DNA from: Leptospiraceae bacterium
GTDB taxonomy: Bacteria; Spirochaetota; Leptospiria; Leptospirales; Leptospiraceae
Reading direction: 5' to 3'
Assembly: GCA_022402465.1 (NCBI GenBank)
Contig: JAKRSH010000007.1
Location: forward strand, 248,001 to 312,000
Length of the DNA stretch: 64,000 bases
Below are positions 17,703 to 26,745 of this stretch, in pieces. The first letter of the stretch is position 1, and every line of letters starts with the position of its first letter. Both the position numbers and the translations under genes were made by a program. Below the pieces are notes generated by a model, which was not told where the DNA came from, did not search any database, and saw only the letters and a program-made list of their open reading frames with translations.

Positions 17703-18881
17703 ATGCTAAAATTTTTTGCTCAAATAATATTATTTTTATTTCTTTCGAATTGCTTAGTAAAGAATCATGAAGCAGCTCGTTATACAAAAAATTTCAATCT
17801 GCTGAATCAATCCATTCTTGAGCAATTTAAGGATTATGACCAAAGACAAATTCTTTATGGAAATTTAAATCCAAAGTTAGAAGATCAACTTTTTAAAGAT
17901 GGAGCGGATAATTTATATATAGTTATGAACGGGAAATTTATTAACAATTCCCAACTTCAACTGCAAACAAGTTCCCAAGAGAAAAAAGATTCTGATTATT
18001 TACTTCGAATTGAATATAAAAAAATCAGATGGAATGAGGAAAACCTTTACCAAGTTAAGCGAAAGCAAACAAATAGAATGGGAGACTTTAAACCTTCTAT
18101 TTTTTGGGAGAATCTTTCAAGAATGATTGAACAAGATATTAAGACTTCTCTTACACAGCAGCAACTTTGTAAAAGCTTCAAATGCATTGTGGAAGAAACT
18201 AAAGATTACAAAATTTTATCCTATGAATTTGATGAGAAAACAAAATCTGAATATCCAGAATTTTATGAGAAATACGCTACAAGATTCGACCAGTTGAAGT
18301 TTAAAACCTTGATTATTCCAAATGGGAATTACTCTTCACCCATCGTTGTGGAAAATGATAAACGAAAATTAATGATTAAACTTCCCAGAAACGGTTCCAC
18401 TATTTGGAAGAATCCGAGTCGCCTGAATTTTGTTTTGGATTTTACCTTAAAAACCTACGGACTTACTTTTAAAGTGAATCAAATGCAATATATTATAAAT
18501 TACAAAAAAGAAAATTCTACTGAATATCTTTCAGGAAGATTTTTTGGAATCCCTGAATACAATTTGGACGGTAGATTTTTTTATATCATACCTCAGGGAC
18601 TTGTAGATTTTTTTATACCTGGCAATATTGAAGAGTATCTTGATAAAGGACTAACCTTAGTTACTGTAGGTTCGGATGGAAAAAGTGGAAGCCATTTCAA
18701 TGCAAAATATTATGGAAAAGGAAAATCAGCTTATTTCACTAATGAATCTTTCTCTGAGGTGTACCAAAAACGATTTTCTCTTTTCGCAAGTAAAGAAACC
18801 CAAAAGCAGAAAAATAAAGGAGATATTGAGTTTTTTATTCGGGATTTGTGGTCGGAGATTGCGAAGGATTTGGAACCTTAG
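17703..18881 (+). CDS. lipoprotein of unknown function
   Basis: A 392-residue protein with a short lipoprotein signal (MLKFFAQIILFLFLSNC). The mature region is mixed and polar, rich in Lys, Asn and aromatic residues, with several strand-like stretches such as LNFVLDFTLKTYGLTFKV and FFYIIPQGLVDFFIPGN. It has no motif I recognise. A TPR-protein gene converges on it and the two coding regions overlap by 47 bases at their 3' ends. It is divergent from the porin gene. No Shine-Dalgarno precedes the ATG, but a -10-like TACAAT ends four bases upstream, so the mRNA may be leaderless. Confidence 0.65.
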   Translation: MLKFFAQIILFLFLSNCLVKNHEAARYTKNFNLLNQSILEQFKDYDQRQILYGNLNPKLEDQLFKDGADNLYIVMNGKFINNSQLQLQTSSQEKKDSDYLLRIEYKKIRWNEENLYQVKRKQTNRMGDFKPSIFWENLSRMIEQDIKTSLTQQQLCKSFKCIVEETKDYKILSYEFDEKTKSEYPEFYEKYATRFDQLKFKTLIIPNGNYSSPIVVENDKRKLMIKLPRNGSTIWKNPSRLNFVLDFTLKTYGLTFKVNQMQYIINYKKENSTEYLSGRFFGIPEYNLDGRFFYIIPQGLVDFFIPGNIEEYLDKGLTLVTVGSDGKSGSHFNAKYYGKGKSAYFTNESFSEVYQKRFSLFASKETQKQKNKGDIEFFIRDLWSEIAKDLEP

Positions 18882-20415
18882 TTTGATTAGCATCCAAAGA
18901 GTTATTTAAACTGGATACTTTTCCCTTGGTCTTTAGAAACTCCATAAAACTCTGATTTTTCCTAAGACCTTCAAAATCATCCTCGGTCAAGGCTAGATCC
19001 CAATAAGATTCTTTAATTTCTGTTGCTTTAATTATAAACTTTTCTGTATTAGATTGCTCACCAAGAGATGCATAAGATTTTGCAGTTAAAAAATATGCGG
19101 CAGATGAACGATCAACCTTCAATAAAAGTGGAAGAGCTTTCTTAGCATTTCCTGAATAATAATTTGCCTTCCCTCTGTAGAATAGATATTCACGGTCTTC
19201 GGGATAAGTTTTCTGAATCATTTGGAAATAATTTTCCGCTATAGAATATTTTTCTAAGTTGGTATATTCTCTTGCAATTTTCAAAAAGCCTAGGTGTAAA
19301 GTTTCAGGTATAGATTCTAACTTGGAGTATTTGTTTTTAACTTTAGATTCAAAGGTGAATAGAGGAAGGGCATTTTTATTATTAGATTCATATTTACAAA
19401 TTGCATTGTACATACTAATTTCTAAATTATTCGAATTATCTTTAAGAATTCGTTCGGAAGTCGAGAGACACTTTTCCCAGTTGCTAGATTCATTATATAA
19501 ATAAACAAGAGCAATAAGTGGAGTATCCTTATTGTTGTATTTATAAGCACTTAATAATGATTCTTCTGCTTCTGTATATCGCTTAAGTTTATAGAGAGAA
19601 ATTCCTTCATTCAGATTGAGAAAATAAAGAAAATTCTTATCGTCTTCAGGGATATGTTTCTTAGAAGCTTGAAAATATTCTAATGATTCAAAGTATTTTT
19701 CTAATCTTGATAATGTAACACCTAATTTATAAGAATAGCTTGGTTTAGTTGGAAATTTTGTAACCAAAGGCTTCATATAAGATTCAGCTTTCTTATAATC
19801 CTTTTCATTGAATGCTATTAGTGCCAACTCCCAACGAGTTTCTTCATCATTTGGATTCTTAGATAGTAATGCTTCGTATTCAGATTTTGTTTTCTTAGAT
19901 TGACTAGGTGAATCATCCGATTGATTTGATTGAGATGGACTAGAATGGTGAGTTATTCTAGACGGAGTCTTTCCTCTATTAGCACTTGCTCTTTCATAGA
20001 TCTTCTGAACCTCCGCATTCCCAGGATTGGAATTTAAGTATTTACTAGAGTATGAAGCTGCAAGATCCCACTCTTGGTAGTAATTATAATATAAGGCTAG
20101 CTTTAATAGAGATGTGTTTCTATGGCTTTTAGAAAGATCTGCATCGACTGCTTTGCGAAACATAGATATTGATTTATTAAAGTCCTTCTTACTCTCGTAA
20201 ATATATCCCATGTAAACATAGGGGGTTCCATCATTGGGATGACTGTCTGCATAGCTCTGAAACTGCTTTAAGGCTGTGGCATAACTTTTCTGAGAATAAG
20301 ATTTCTTCGCCTCTTTAAGCTCTGTAGGTTCCGATTTACCAACTTGAGTAAATAATGGCGAAGAAACGAGAACGCATAGAACAATAGAAATCTTAAAAAA
20401 TTTTAAATTCTTCAT
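18835..20415 (-). CDS. exported TPR-repeat protein
   Basis: A 526-residue protein with a signal peptide (residues 1-24, ending SSPLFTQ). At least six to eight tetratricopeptide repeats follow. Clear examples are the stretch with GTPYVYMGYIYESKKDF, one with ETRWELALIAFNEKDYKKAE, and YSYKLGVTLSRLEKYFESLE. A Ser/Gln-rich linker at about 150-175 (SQSNQSDDSPSQSKK) separates an N-terminal from a central block. The last 30 residues are Asn/Pro/Ser-rich. TPR proteins are periplasmic scaffolds, and nothing shows the partner. It follows the GMC oxidoreductase gene by 25 bases on the same strand, so it may be its operon's tail. Confidence 0.8.
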   Translation of the reverse strand: MKNLKFFKISIVLCVLVSSPLFTQVGKSEPTELKEAKKSYSQKSYATALKQFQSYADSHPNDGTPYVYMGYIYESKKDFNKSISMFRKAVDADLSKSHRNTSLLKLALYYNYYQEWDLAASYSSKYLNSNPGNAEVQKIYERASANRGKTPSRITHHSSPSQSNQSDDSPSQSKKTKSEYEALLSKNPNDEETRWELALIAFNEKDYKKAESYMKPLVTKFPTKPSYSYKLGVTLSRLEKYFESLEYFQASKKHIPEDDKNFLYFLNLNEGISLYKLKRYTEAEESLLSAYKYNNKDTPLIALVYLYNESSNWEKCLSTSERILKDNSNNLEISMYNAICKYESNNKNALPLFTFESKVKNKYSKLESIPETLHLGFLKIAREYTNLEKYSIAENYFQMIQKTYPEDREYLFYRGKANYYSGNAKKALPLLLKVDRSSAAYFLTAKSYASLGEQSNTEKFIIKATEIKESYWDLALTEDDFEGLRKNQSFMEFLKTKGKVSSLNNSLDANQTKVPNPSQSPTTNPE

Positions 20416-20440
20416 TAAACCCTTGGCTTTTAGACCAAGC

Positions 20441-22042
20441 CTAAATCCTTTTTGATTTCTCAGAGGCTAACTGTCTAGCGGCTTTTAAAGAAACACTCAT
20501 AGTTGTAATCTGTGGATTCACAGAGAGTCCTGTCGGATAGACAGAAGCATCCATCACAAAAATATTTTCATGGCCATAAAGCTCTAAATTGGGAGCAACG
20601 GCACCTTGGTCTTCTGATGCAGCTGCTTGGATGGAACCATGTGGGTGTGCTGAACCAATAGCAAGATATCCAGGAGCAAAATTTTCTTTCAAAATCCATT
20701 CAAAGTTCATGCCTGCTTCCACAGGAATTGGTGCAGTAAATCTTGGAAATGGCATTACCAACTCAGTAGCTCCTGCTGCTACACTAACTTCCGCTAAAGC
20801 CTTCAAACCTCTAAGCATATTTCTTCCATCTGTTGGAGTCATTTCAAAATATACTTTTCTTTTGCCGAAGCTCCATTTCACAGAAGCATTTGCTTCGCCG
20901 TCTGCACCGTCACGAACAAGCACAATTCCTGCGTTGTAGTTTGCGTAGTCTTTCAAAACAGAAAATTGTGTATTTCCATAGAAGGGCACCAAAGAAGAAG
21001 CTAAGGTTGGTCGGTAAGGAGCAACTTCTAACCAATATCCATAACCTGAGCCATCTTGGTTGTGGCCGTCTTTGATTACAACAGACTGAGGAGGCCCTTT
21101 GTACATATTGATTTCATTTTTATATTTTGCAAAAATGGATGATGTCGGGTGAACTTTCAGATTTCTTCCTACCCAATCATTGCCTAGTGAAGATCTTTGA
21201 AGAAGGGCTGGACCTTCGATTGCTCCTGCAGATACAATTACTATAGGAGCAGAGATTTCCATCTTTTCAATAATTTGGGAAGGTGCTTTCTCGTAAGCAT
21301 CTGGTGAAAATTCAGCGTACACAGTTTTCATTTTCCCATCAGAAATCTTGGTAGCTCTCATATTGGGAACCACAATTGCTCCGTGCTCTAAGGCATCTGG
21401 AATCCAAGTTAAGAAGGTTGATTGCTTAGCATTGATAGGACAACCTAATCCACATCGACCAAGACCTATGCAACCTCGGTTATTGTTTTTAAGTATTTCT
21501 GGGTTTAGTCCTAACTTTTTACCGCCAGCCATTAAGACATTGTTGTTCGCATTTATTAATTCACTAGGTACAAGATGAACTCCAACTCTTTCATGGACTT
21601 GGTTCACATAAGATTTCATCTCTTCCAAACCGTAGCCAGTCCAACCAAATCGATTCGCCCATTCATTGGTTACGTAATCAGGAGGATAGAGGGATGTCTG
21701 CCAATTTACAGTGGTCGATCCACCTAAGGTTCTACCTTGGACTATACTTAATGTTTGGTCCTCTGCTACGATAAATCCTGCATCTCTGTACATTCTTGCT
21801 TGAGCAAGAAATTCATCACCTGTGAATTGGCTAGGGGTCAGATAAGGACCCTCTTCTATGAGAGCTACCTTCCAACCACTCTTAGCAAGTTCCGCAGCCG
21901 CAACAGCACCACCTGCACCAGAACCTATTACTACAACATCAACATTTAATTTCCACTTGGCATCTTGGATACTTTCTTGTTTGATTATTTCGGCATGCTT
22001 TTTGGGTGTTATGATTTTTGAATTGATTAATGGAATGCTCAT
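20441..22042 (-). CDS. GMC-family FAD-dependent oxidoreductase, large subunit
   Basis: A 533-residue flavoenzyme. The dinucleotide-binding GSGAGG is at residues 40-45, followed by the ribose-binding acid in ALIEEG. GRTLGGSTTVNWQ is a family signature. The segment RGCIGLGRCGLGCPINAK has three closely spaced Cys, common in bacterial sugar and alcohol members. The C-terminus has the catalytic His in SAHPHGS and Asn in SVNPQITT. Such enzymes oxidise alcohols, sterols or sugars, and the substrate is not evident. The small protein 42 bases upstream on the same strand is probably its partner subunit. No export signal is present on this chain. Confidence 0.9.
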   Translation of the reverse strand: MSIPLINSKIITPKKHAEIIKQESIQDAKWKLNVDVVVIGSGAGGAVAAAELAKSGWKVALIEEGPYLTPSQFTGDEFLAQARMYRDAGFIVAEDQTLSIVQGRTLGGSTTVNWQTSLYPPDYVTNEWANRFGWTGYGLEEMKSYVNQVHERVGVHLVPSELINANNNVLMAGGKKLGLNPEILKNNNRGCIGLGRCGLGCPINAKQSTFLTWIPDALEHGAIVVPNMRATKISDGKMKTVYAEFSPDAYEKAPSQIIEKMEISAPIVIVSAGAIEGPALLQRSSLGNDWVGRNLKVHPTSSIFAKYKNEINMYKGPPQSVVIKDGHNQDGSGYGYWLEVAPYRPTLASSLVPFYGNTQFSVLKDYANYNAGIVLVRDGADGEANASVKWSFGKRKVYFEMTPTDGRNMLRGLKALAEVSVAAGATELVMPFPRFTAPIPVEAGMNFEWILKENFAPGYLAIGSAHPHGSIQAAASEDQGAVAPNLELYGHENIFVMDASVYPTGLSVNPQITTMSVSLKAARQLASEKSKRI

Positions 22043-22084
22043 GAATTGCTCCTGAAGAATAATTAACTTCTGATATAATGCTTA

Positions 22085-22582
22085 TTATGCGTTATAACCC
22101 ATGTAAGTTTGGAATCTTTTATCAGAGGAAAGTAAGAAGAAGGAAAACTGTCTCAAAATACTATAGAGGCCTCTCTTCATAACCAAACTTGAAGTCTTCC
22201 AGCTAAGTAATCTTTTTTCCATTTCATCTTTATTAAGTTCACTTAATGGAGTAAAAGAAAAATCCAAGGCAAATGCAATCAGTGTTGAAGAAGGAATTCC
22301 CGCTAGAAAAAGGATCAAATCTTCCGTCTCAATTGGATATGGGTGTCCATAAACATAATTATCTAAGGCTAGCCCTAAATCAAAATCGGTAACGGGATTG
22401 CCTTCCAAAAATACTTTCTGTATAGCATGGAAACCAAGATAATCATTTTCTGAAATACCTTTGAGTTTAGGAATGTTGCCATGAGCGGTGCATCCAATGG
22501 TTTTGGATCCGATATATAAAACAGCGGATACTTTTGCAAAAAGCTTTAAAAACTTATTTCTTGAAATTGTATTCTCTATCAT
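22085..22582 (-). CDS. small subunit of the GMC oxidoreductase (gluconate 2-dehydrogenase subunit 3-like)
   Basis: A 165-residue protein whose N-terminus (SRNKFLKLFAKVSAVLY) is laid out like a Tat signal but lacks the twin Arg. A Cys follows at about residue 31 (IGCTAHG). The remainder is helical (LGFHAIQKVFLEGNP, then ALDFSFTPLSEL), with the size and context of the subunit-3 family that assembles with GMC dehydrogenases. Its position, 42 bases ahead of the large-subunit gene on the same strand, is the main argument. Export of the pair without a canonical RR motif is uncertain, and the complex may be cytoplasmic or use a variant signal. Confidence 0.6.
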   Translation of the reverse strand: MIENTISRNKFLKLFAKVSAVLYIGSKTIGCTAHGNIPKLKGISENDYLGFHAIQKVFLEGNPVTDFDLGLALDNYVYGHPYPIETEDLILFLAGIPSSTLIAFALDFSFTPLSELNKDEMEKRLLSWKTSSLVMKRGLYSILRQFSFFLLSSDKRFQTYMGYNA

Positions 22583-22701
22583 AAATATTAATTATATCGA
22601 ACAATCGCATCGTAAAAAAAGACTGTCTAGTAAAATTTTCAATTCCAAATAAAATTATCAATGTAGACAACAATCAATTCTTAAAGAATATTATTCCAGA
22701 A

Positions 22702-24063
22702 ATGCAAAAAGAACACAGGATTAAGATTCTTACAAATCGAATTTTTCTTATAACAAATTATACGGTTTTATTTTTAATTGTAACTTGCCGTTTTATAACT
22801 CCTCGTTATAATATTTGGACAGATCCCGAACAATCTCCACCCCTACCATTTAGTACACTTATGGATGGTACTAATTTTGGTCCTAAGTCAGAAGGTAGAT
22901 GGAATCGAAATGTTACTGCTCTTGTCTTGCATACAACGAAAGGTATGAGCACTCAGAAATTTCTACAAGAAGCATGGAATAGCAAGTGGAATGTGCACTT
23001 AGTTATTGATAGCAAAGGAGAAATCTATGGAGAAGAATTTCCAGCAAGTGTTCTTTACCCAACATCTCCAGGAATTGATGCTGTAGCTATTCACATTGTT
23101 CTTGAGGGAGATACAAAAAGTATCCTAAACAATACTAAACAAATTACTCGAACCAAAATGCTTCTCTCGTCTCTTTGTGAAAAATTGAAAATTCCTTACA
23201 ATAATTATGATGTTAGCTCAAAGCTGGGAATATTTACTCATTTGCAAGTTAAAAAAAGATTTGGAGGGTTTATTGATATCAATGACTACGGAGAATCTCA
23301 AATCTTAGAATTACTTCTTAAAGAATTAGGTGGAAAACATTTTTCAGAAAATGAATGGAAGAATCGTTTTGAAAAAGATTGGATTCTTAGAAAGGAAAAC
23401 ATTTCTGCAATAAAGAAAGCATTCCAACCTGATAGAGGAAGAGGAATTACACCAACACCAAAAGTAGAAATAAAAGCTATTGAACAAACCAAGGACAAGC
23501 TTGCAATTGAATCAAAAAGAATCCAATATGCCTACAAAGGTACAATTTCTCCTACTTGCCTAGTTCTTCATTATACAGCAATACCAAGCTATGAAAAATC
23601 CATCTCCGTGCTAGAAGCTAGAGCATTAAATGCTACCTTTCTAGTAGATAAGGATGGTAAAGCCTACCAAATATTGGACAGTTTGTATGAATTGCCCTCA
23701 ACTGCATATGGAACAAATGAAAAATGCGTCCAAATGGAAATTGTTGGAAAGGATACAGAAGATTTAATTTCAAATGAAGTGCAAATTGCAAAAGTGATTG
23801 AATTAACTAAAGAACTTTCCGTAAAATTCCATTTCCCCTTATCTAACCAACGAATCGAAAGTTTTCATGGTGTTTATTCTCATACCCAAGCTAAAAAAAA
23901 ATTTGGAGGATCGATTTACCTAACAGGAAAGGATTTTGATCCAGGAGAAGCCTACATGGAACTCATATTGACCAGAGCAGGAGGCACATACTTTCCAGAA
24001 AAAGATTGGTATAATCGCCAAGGGAACGATTGGGTAATTCTAGATAGGAAATTTCAACCTTAA
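22702..24063 (+). CDS. lipoprotein with two N-acetylmuramoyl-L-alanine amidase-like domains
   Basis: Residues 1-29 are a hydrophobic N-terminus ending LIVTC, so a lipid anchor is likely. Domain 1 (about 70-225) and domain 2 (about 285-450) share the same plan. Each has a metal-type His early (VLHTTKG; VLHYTA), a strand with DSKGEIY or DKDGKAYQ, and a late His (FTHLQVKKRFGG; YSHTQAKKKFGG). A DPGE-type ending is intact in domain 2 (FDPGEAY) and changed to DYGES in domain 1. Each closes with GG-x3-FS/FP-E-x-(E/D)W, another duplicated phrase. The family cuts the bond between muramic acid and L-Ala in peptidoglycan. Tandem duplication in one chain is unusual. Confidence 0.75.
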   Translation: MQKEHRIKILTNRIFLITNYTVLFLIVTCRFITPRYNIWTDPEQSPPLPFSTLMDGTNFGPKSEGRWNRNVTALVLHTTKGMSTQKFLQEAWNSKWNVHLVIDSKGEIYGEEFPASVLYPTSPGIDAVAIHIVLEGDTKSILNNTKQITRTKMLLSSLCEKLKIPYNNYDVSSKLGIFTHLQVKKRFGGFIDINDYGESQILELLLKELGGKHFSENEWKNRFEKDWILRKENISAIKKAFQPDRGRGITPTPKVEIKAIEQTKDKLAIESKRIQYAYKGTISPTCLVLHYTAIPSYEKSISVLEARALNATFLVDKDGKAYQILDSLYELPSTAYGTNEKCVQMEIVGKDTEDLISNEVQIAKVIELTKELSVKFHFPLSNQRIESFHGVYSHTQAKKKFGGSIYLTGKDFDPGEAYMELILTRAGGTYFPEKDWYNRQGNDWVILDRKFQP

Positions 24064-24077
24064 TTCTAGTAAATATC

Positions 24078-24089
24078 TTGTCTAATAGA
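24078..24089 (+). promoter_or_regulatory. repeat of a promoter-region 12-mer
   Basis: TTGTCTAATAGA is identical to one side of the palindrome at 17656-17667. Its TCTAAT part (24081-24086) ends four bases before the aminopeptidase ATG, placing it where a -10 element of a leaderless gene would be. Recurrence in front of two lipoprotein genes is seen directly; function is inferred. Confidence 0.35.
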
Positions 24090-24090
24090 T

Positions 24091-26745
24091 ATGGCTAAAA
24101 TTTTCCGATTTGGAATTCTGATTCCTCTTTTATTCTCTTGCAATTTATTTACTAACCCAGGTGATACGAATAAAGATATTCTTTTGCTAGATGATGCAGA
24201 AAGCCGTTACAAACAAGTTCAAAAAGTTCGATATGATCTTAAATTACAAATAGGCGAAGAGGAAAATTTTACAGGAAAGGTTAAAATCTATTTCAATTTA
24301 AATCATTTAAACTCACCGCTGAGATTTGATTTTCATAGAGGTAAGATTGATTCCATCTATATCAATGGTGAAGAAAAATCAGTGGAATACAAAGAAGGAT
24401 TTTTTACAATTTCGAGCAACTTACTTAAACTTGAAAATAACATTGTTGAAATTTCCTATTCTCATCCATATAGCCACAGTGGAAATGGACTCCACCAATT
24501 CAAAGATCCCGAAGATGGAGAAACCTATCTTTATTCCCAATTTGAAAGCTTTCATGCGAACCAAATGTTTCCTTGCTTTGACCAACCCGACTTAAAAGCA
24601 ACTTACAAATTAGAAGTTATTGCTCCAAGCAAATGGAAGGTGATCTCTTCAACTTTAGCAACTTCCATTGAAACCAAAGATAAATCTCTGAGTCTGCATA
24701 GCTTTCCTGAGAGCAAGAAATTTTCAACTTATATCTTTTCTTTACACGCTGGACCCTATGCAGAATGGAATGATACATCTTATAAAATTCCACTTCGATT
24801 ATTTTCCAGAAAATCAAATTCGAAATACATTGATTCGAAATTTTGGTTTCAAGTCACCAAACAAGGATTTGTTTTTTTTGAAGATTATTTTGGTATTGAG
24901 TATCCATTCCAAAAGTACGACCAACTCATAGTTCCTGAATTTAATTTTGGAGCTATGGAGAATGTGGCGGCTGTAACCTTTACAGAAAGATTGCTCTCCA
25001 GAGGAACTGTAACTCGAAGAGCCAAAGAAAAAATTGCTAATGTGATTCTTCATGAAATGGCGCATATGTGGTTCGGTAATCTTGTAACAATGAAATGGTG
25101 GGATGGTCTTTGGTTGAATGAAAGTTTTGCAACTTACATGGCAGCTAAAGCTCAATATGAAGCAACAGAGTTTAAAGAAGCATGGGAAACTTTTTATACA
25201 GGAATGAAAGCTTGGGCTTATTCCTCTGATCGTTCTTCTACTACACATCCAATTCAGGCTAAAATAAATGATACAGAAGAAGCATTTGTAAATTTTGATG
25301 GAATCACTTATGGCAAAGGTGCTTCCGTTCTAAAACAATTAGAGTATTTTGTTGGAGATAAAAATTTCCAAGCTGGAGTATCTGCTTATTTAAAGAAATA
25401 TTCCTATTCCAATGCAAAGTTGAGCGATTTTTTATTTTCGATAGAAGAATCATCTAAAAAAGACTTAGCACATTGGTCGAAAGAATGGCTTGAGAAAGAA
25501 GGCACCAATACTCTTTCTTACAAACAAAATTGCAAGGCCAATCAACTCCAATCTATTGAATTGCACCAAGGCAACGGACCTACCTCAAATATTTTAAGAT
25601 CGCATAGAACTAAACTTGCCTTCATTCATTTCAAAGAATCTAAACCAGAGATCTATAAGATTGTTGATGCTGAATATAGAGGATCGCTGACAAAATTAGA
25701 GTTTCAAAATTCTGAGAACATTGCCTGTCCCGACTTTATCTTTTTGAACTATGGAGATTATGATTTTGTTCGCAGTGAAATTCAAAAAGAATTTCTAAAA
25801 GAATCAAACTTAAATACATTAAAATTAATTTTATCAGATTACGGAGACCTACTTCAGTCTCTCATGCTTTGGCGCAATCTCTTTGAAGAAGTTAAAGATG
25901 GTAATTTGAAACTAAAAGACTATAATGCTTTAGCAATGGAGGAATTGCCAAAAGATCCAAGAGATTTAATTTTGGAATCTAATCTAGGCCATATTACTTC
26001 AGGTAATTATATCTCCTACCATTCCTTTTTATATTTTAAACATATACCCGAAAGAGATAAGCTACTTTCTGATTTAGAGAATTTTATTTGGGCGAATATG
26101 GCTAACTCTAAGAGCAATAGTGATCGCAAAAGATTTTGGTTTCAAAATTATATTTCCGTAGGTTCATCTAAAGAATTCCACACTCGTTCAGCGAATATCC
26201 TTGAAAACCGAGAACTAGTCGCTGGCTTAACCATTGACCAAGATTTGAGATGGTCGCTTCTTAAGAAAATCTGTTCCTTTCATTATGATGACAAACTTAC
26301 GAAGAAATTATTAAATAATGAATTGAAGAGAGACAAATCAAAGTTTGGCTCTGATAATGCACTTGCTTGTGAAGCCGCCCATCCTGATCCAGTAACTAAA
26401 AGTAAATGGATGTCCATTTTAGTTGCTCCAACTAAAGAATATTCTGCAGCAACTTTACGAACTGTTATGTATACCATCTTTCCAATTCATCAGAAGAATT
26501 TACAGATTCCTTTTGTGGAATTTTTCTACAACAATGTTGAAAACAATAAAATTGGTGGAGATGAAAACTATCTCGAAACTTATTCTGAAATGATGGCTCC
26601 CCAATTCTGTACGGAAGAGAATAAACATATTTTAAAGAAATTTCTTTCACACTCTAAAAAAATTCCTGCCACCGTTAGAAAAAATTTAGAATTAAATCTA
26701 GAGGCTGAGGAAGATTGTGTATTGGTTCGGAAATCGGATATCTAG
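24091..26745 (+). CDS. M1-family aminopeptidase, lipid-anchored
   Basis: An 884-residue zinc aminopeptidase of the PepN/M1 type. The substrate-anchoring GAMEN is at 287-291 and the zinc motif HEMAH at 321-325, with the third ligand E344 in WLNESF. The N-terminal domain has the expected beta layout (VKIYFNLN, then FESFHANQMFPCFDQPD). Unlike cytoplasmic PepN it begins with a lipoprotein signal ending LLFSC at residue 17, so it should act at the cell envelope, trimming peptides from the N-terminus. The helical C-terminal domain is present. It shares its TAG with the convergent lipid kinase gene in the palindrome CTAG. Confidence 0.9.
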   Translation: MAKIFRFGILIPLLFSCNLFTNPGDTNKDILLLDDAESRYKQVQKVRYDLKLQIGEEENFTGKVKIYFNLNHLNSPLRFDFHRGKIDSIYINGEEKSVEYKEGFFTISSNLLKLENNIVEISYSHPYSHSGNGLHQFKDPEDGETYLYSQFESFHANQMFPCFDQPDLKATYKLEVIAPSKWKVISSTLATSIETKDKSLSLHSFPESKKFSTYIFSLHAGPYAEWNDTSYKIPLRLFSRKSNSKYIDSKFWFQVTKQGFVFFEDYFGIEYPFQKYDQLIVPEFNFGAMENVAAVTFTERLLSRGTVTRRAKEKIANVILHEMAHMWFGNLVTMKWWDGLWLNESFATYMAAKAQYEATEFKEAWETFYTGMKAWAYSSDRSSTTHPIQAKINDTEEAFVNFDGITYGKGASVLKQLEYFVGDKNFQAGVSAYLKKYSYSNAKLSDFLFSIEESSKKDLAHWSKEWLEKEGTNTLSYKQNCKANQLQSIELHQGNGPTSNILRSHRTKLAFIHFKESKPEIYKIVDAEYRGSLTKLEFQNSENIACPDFIFLNYGDYDFVRSEIQKEFLKESNLNTLKLILSDYGDLLQSLMLWRNLFEEVKDGNLKLKDYNALAMEELPKDPRDLILESNLGHITSGNYISYHSFLYFKHIPERDKLLSDLENFIWANMANSKSNSDRKRFWFQNYISVGSSKEFHTRSANILENRELVAGLTIDQDLRWSLLKKICSFHYDDKLTKKLLNNELKRDKSKFGSDNALACEAAHPDPVTKSKWMSILVAPTKEYSAATLRTVMYTIFPIHQKNLQIPFVEFFYNNVENNKIGGDENYLETYSEMMAPQFCTEENKHILKKFLSHSKKIPATVRKNLELNLEAEEDCVLVRKSDI

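Noticed and set aside
18835-18881. Frameshift or sequencing error at overlapping 3' ends of the 17703 and 18835 genes
   Set aside because: Both proteins end naturally and neither continues in another frame, so the 47-base convergent overlap is taken as real.
20589-20939. 116-codon open frame opposite the GMC oxidoreductase
   Set aside because: Antisense to the conserved C-terminal catalytic region, and its composition looks like a complement of the real frame.
24814-25248. 144-codon open frame opposite the aminopeptidase gene
   Set aside because: It lies wholly antisense to conserved M1 motifs and has no ribosome site or recognisable product. It is a shadow of the real gene.
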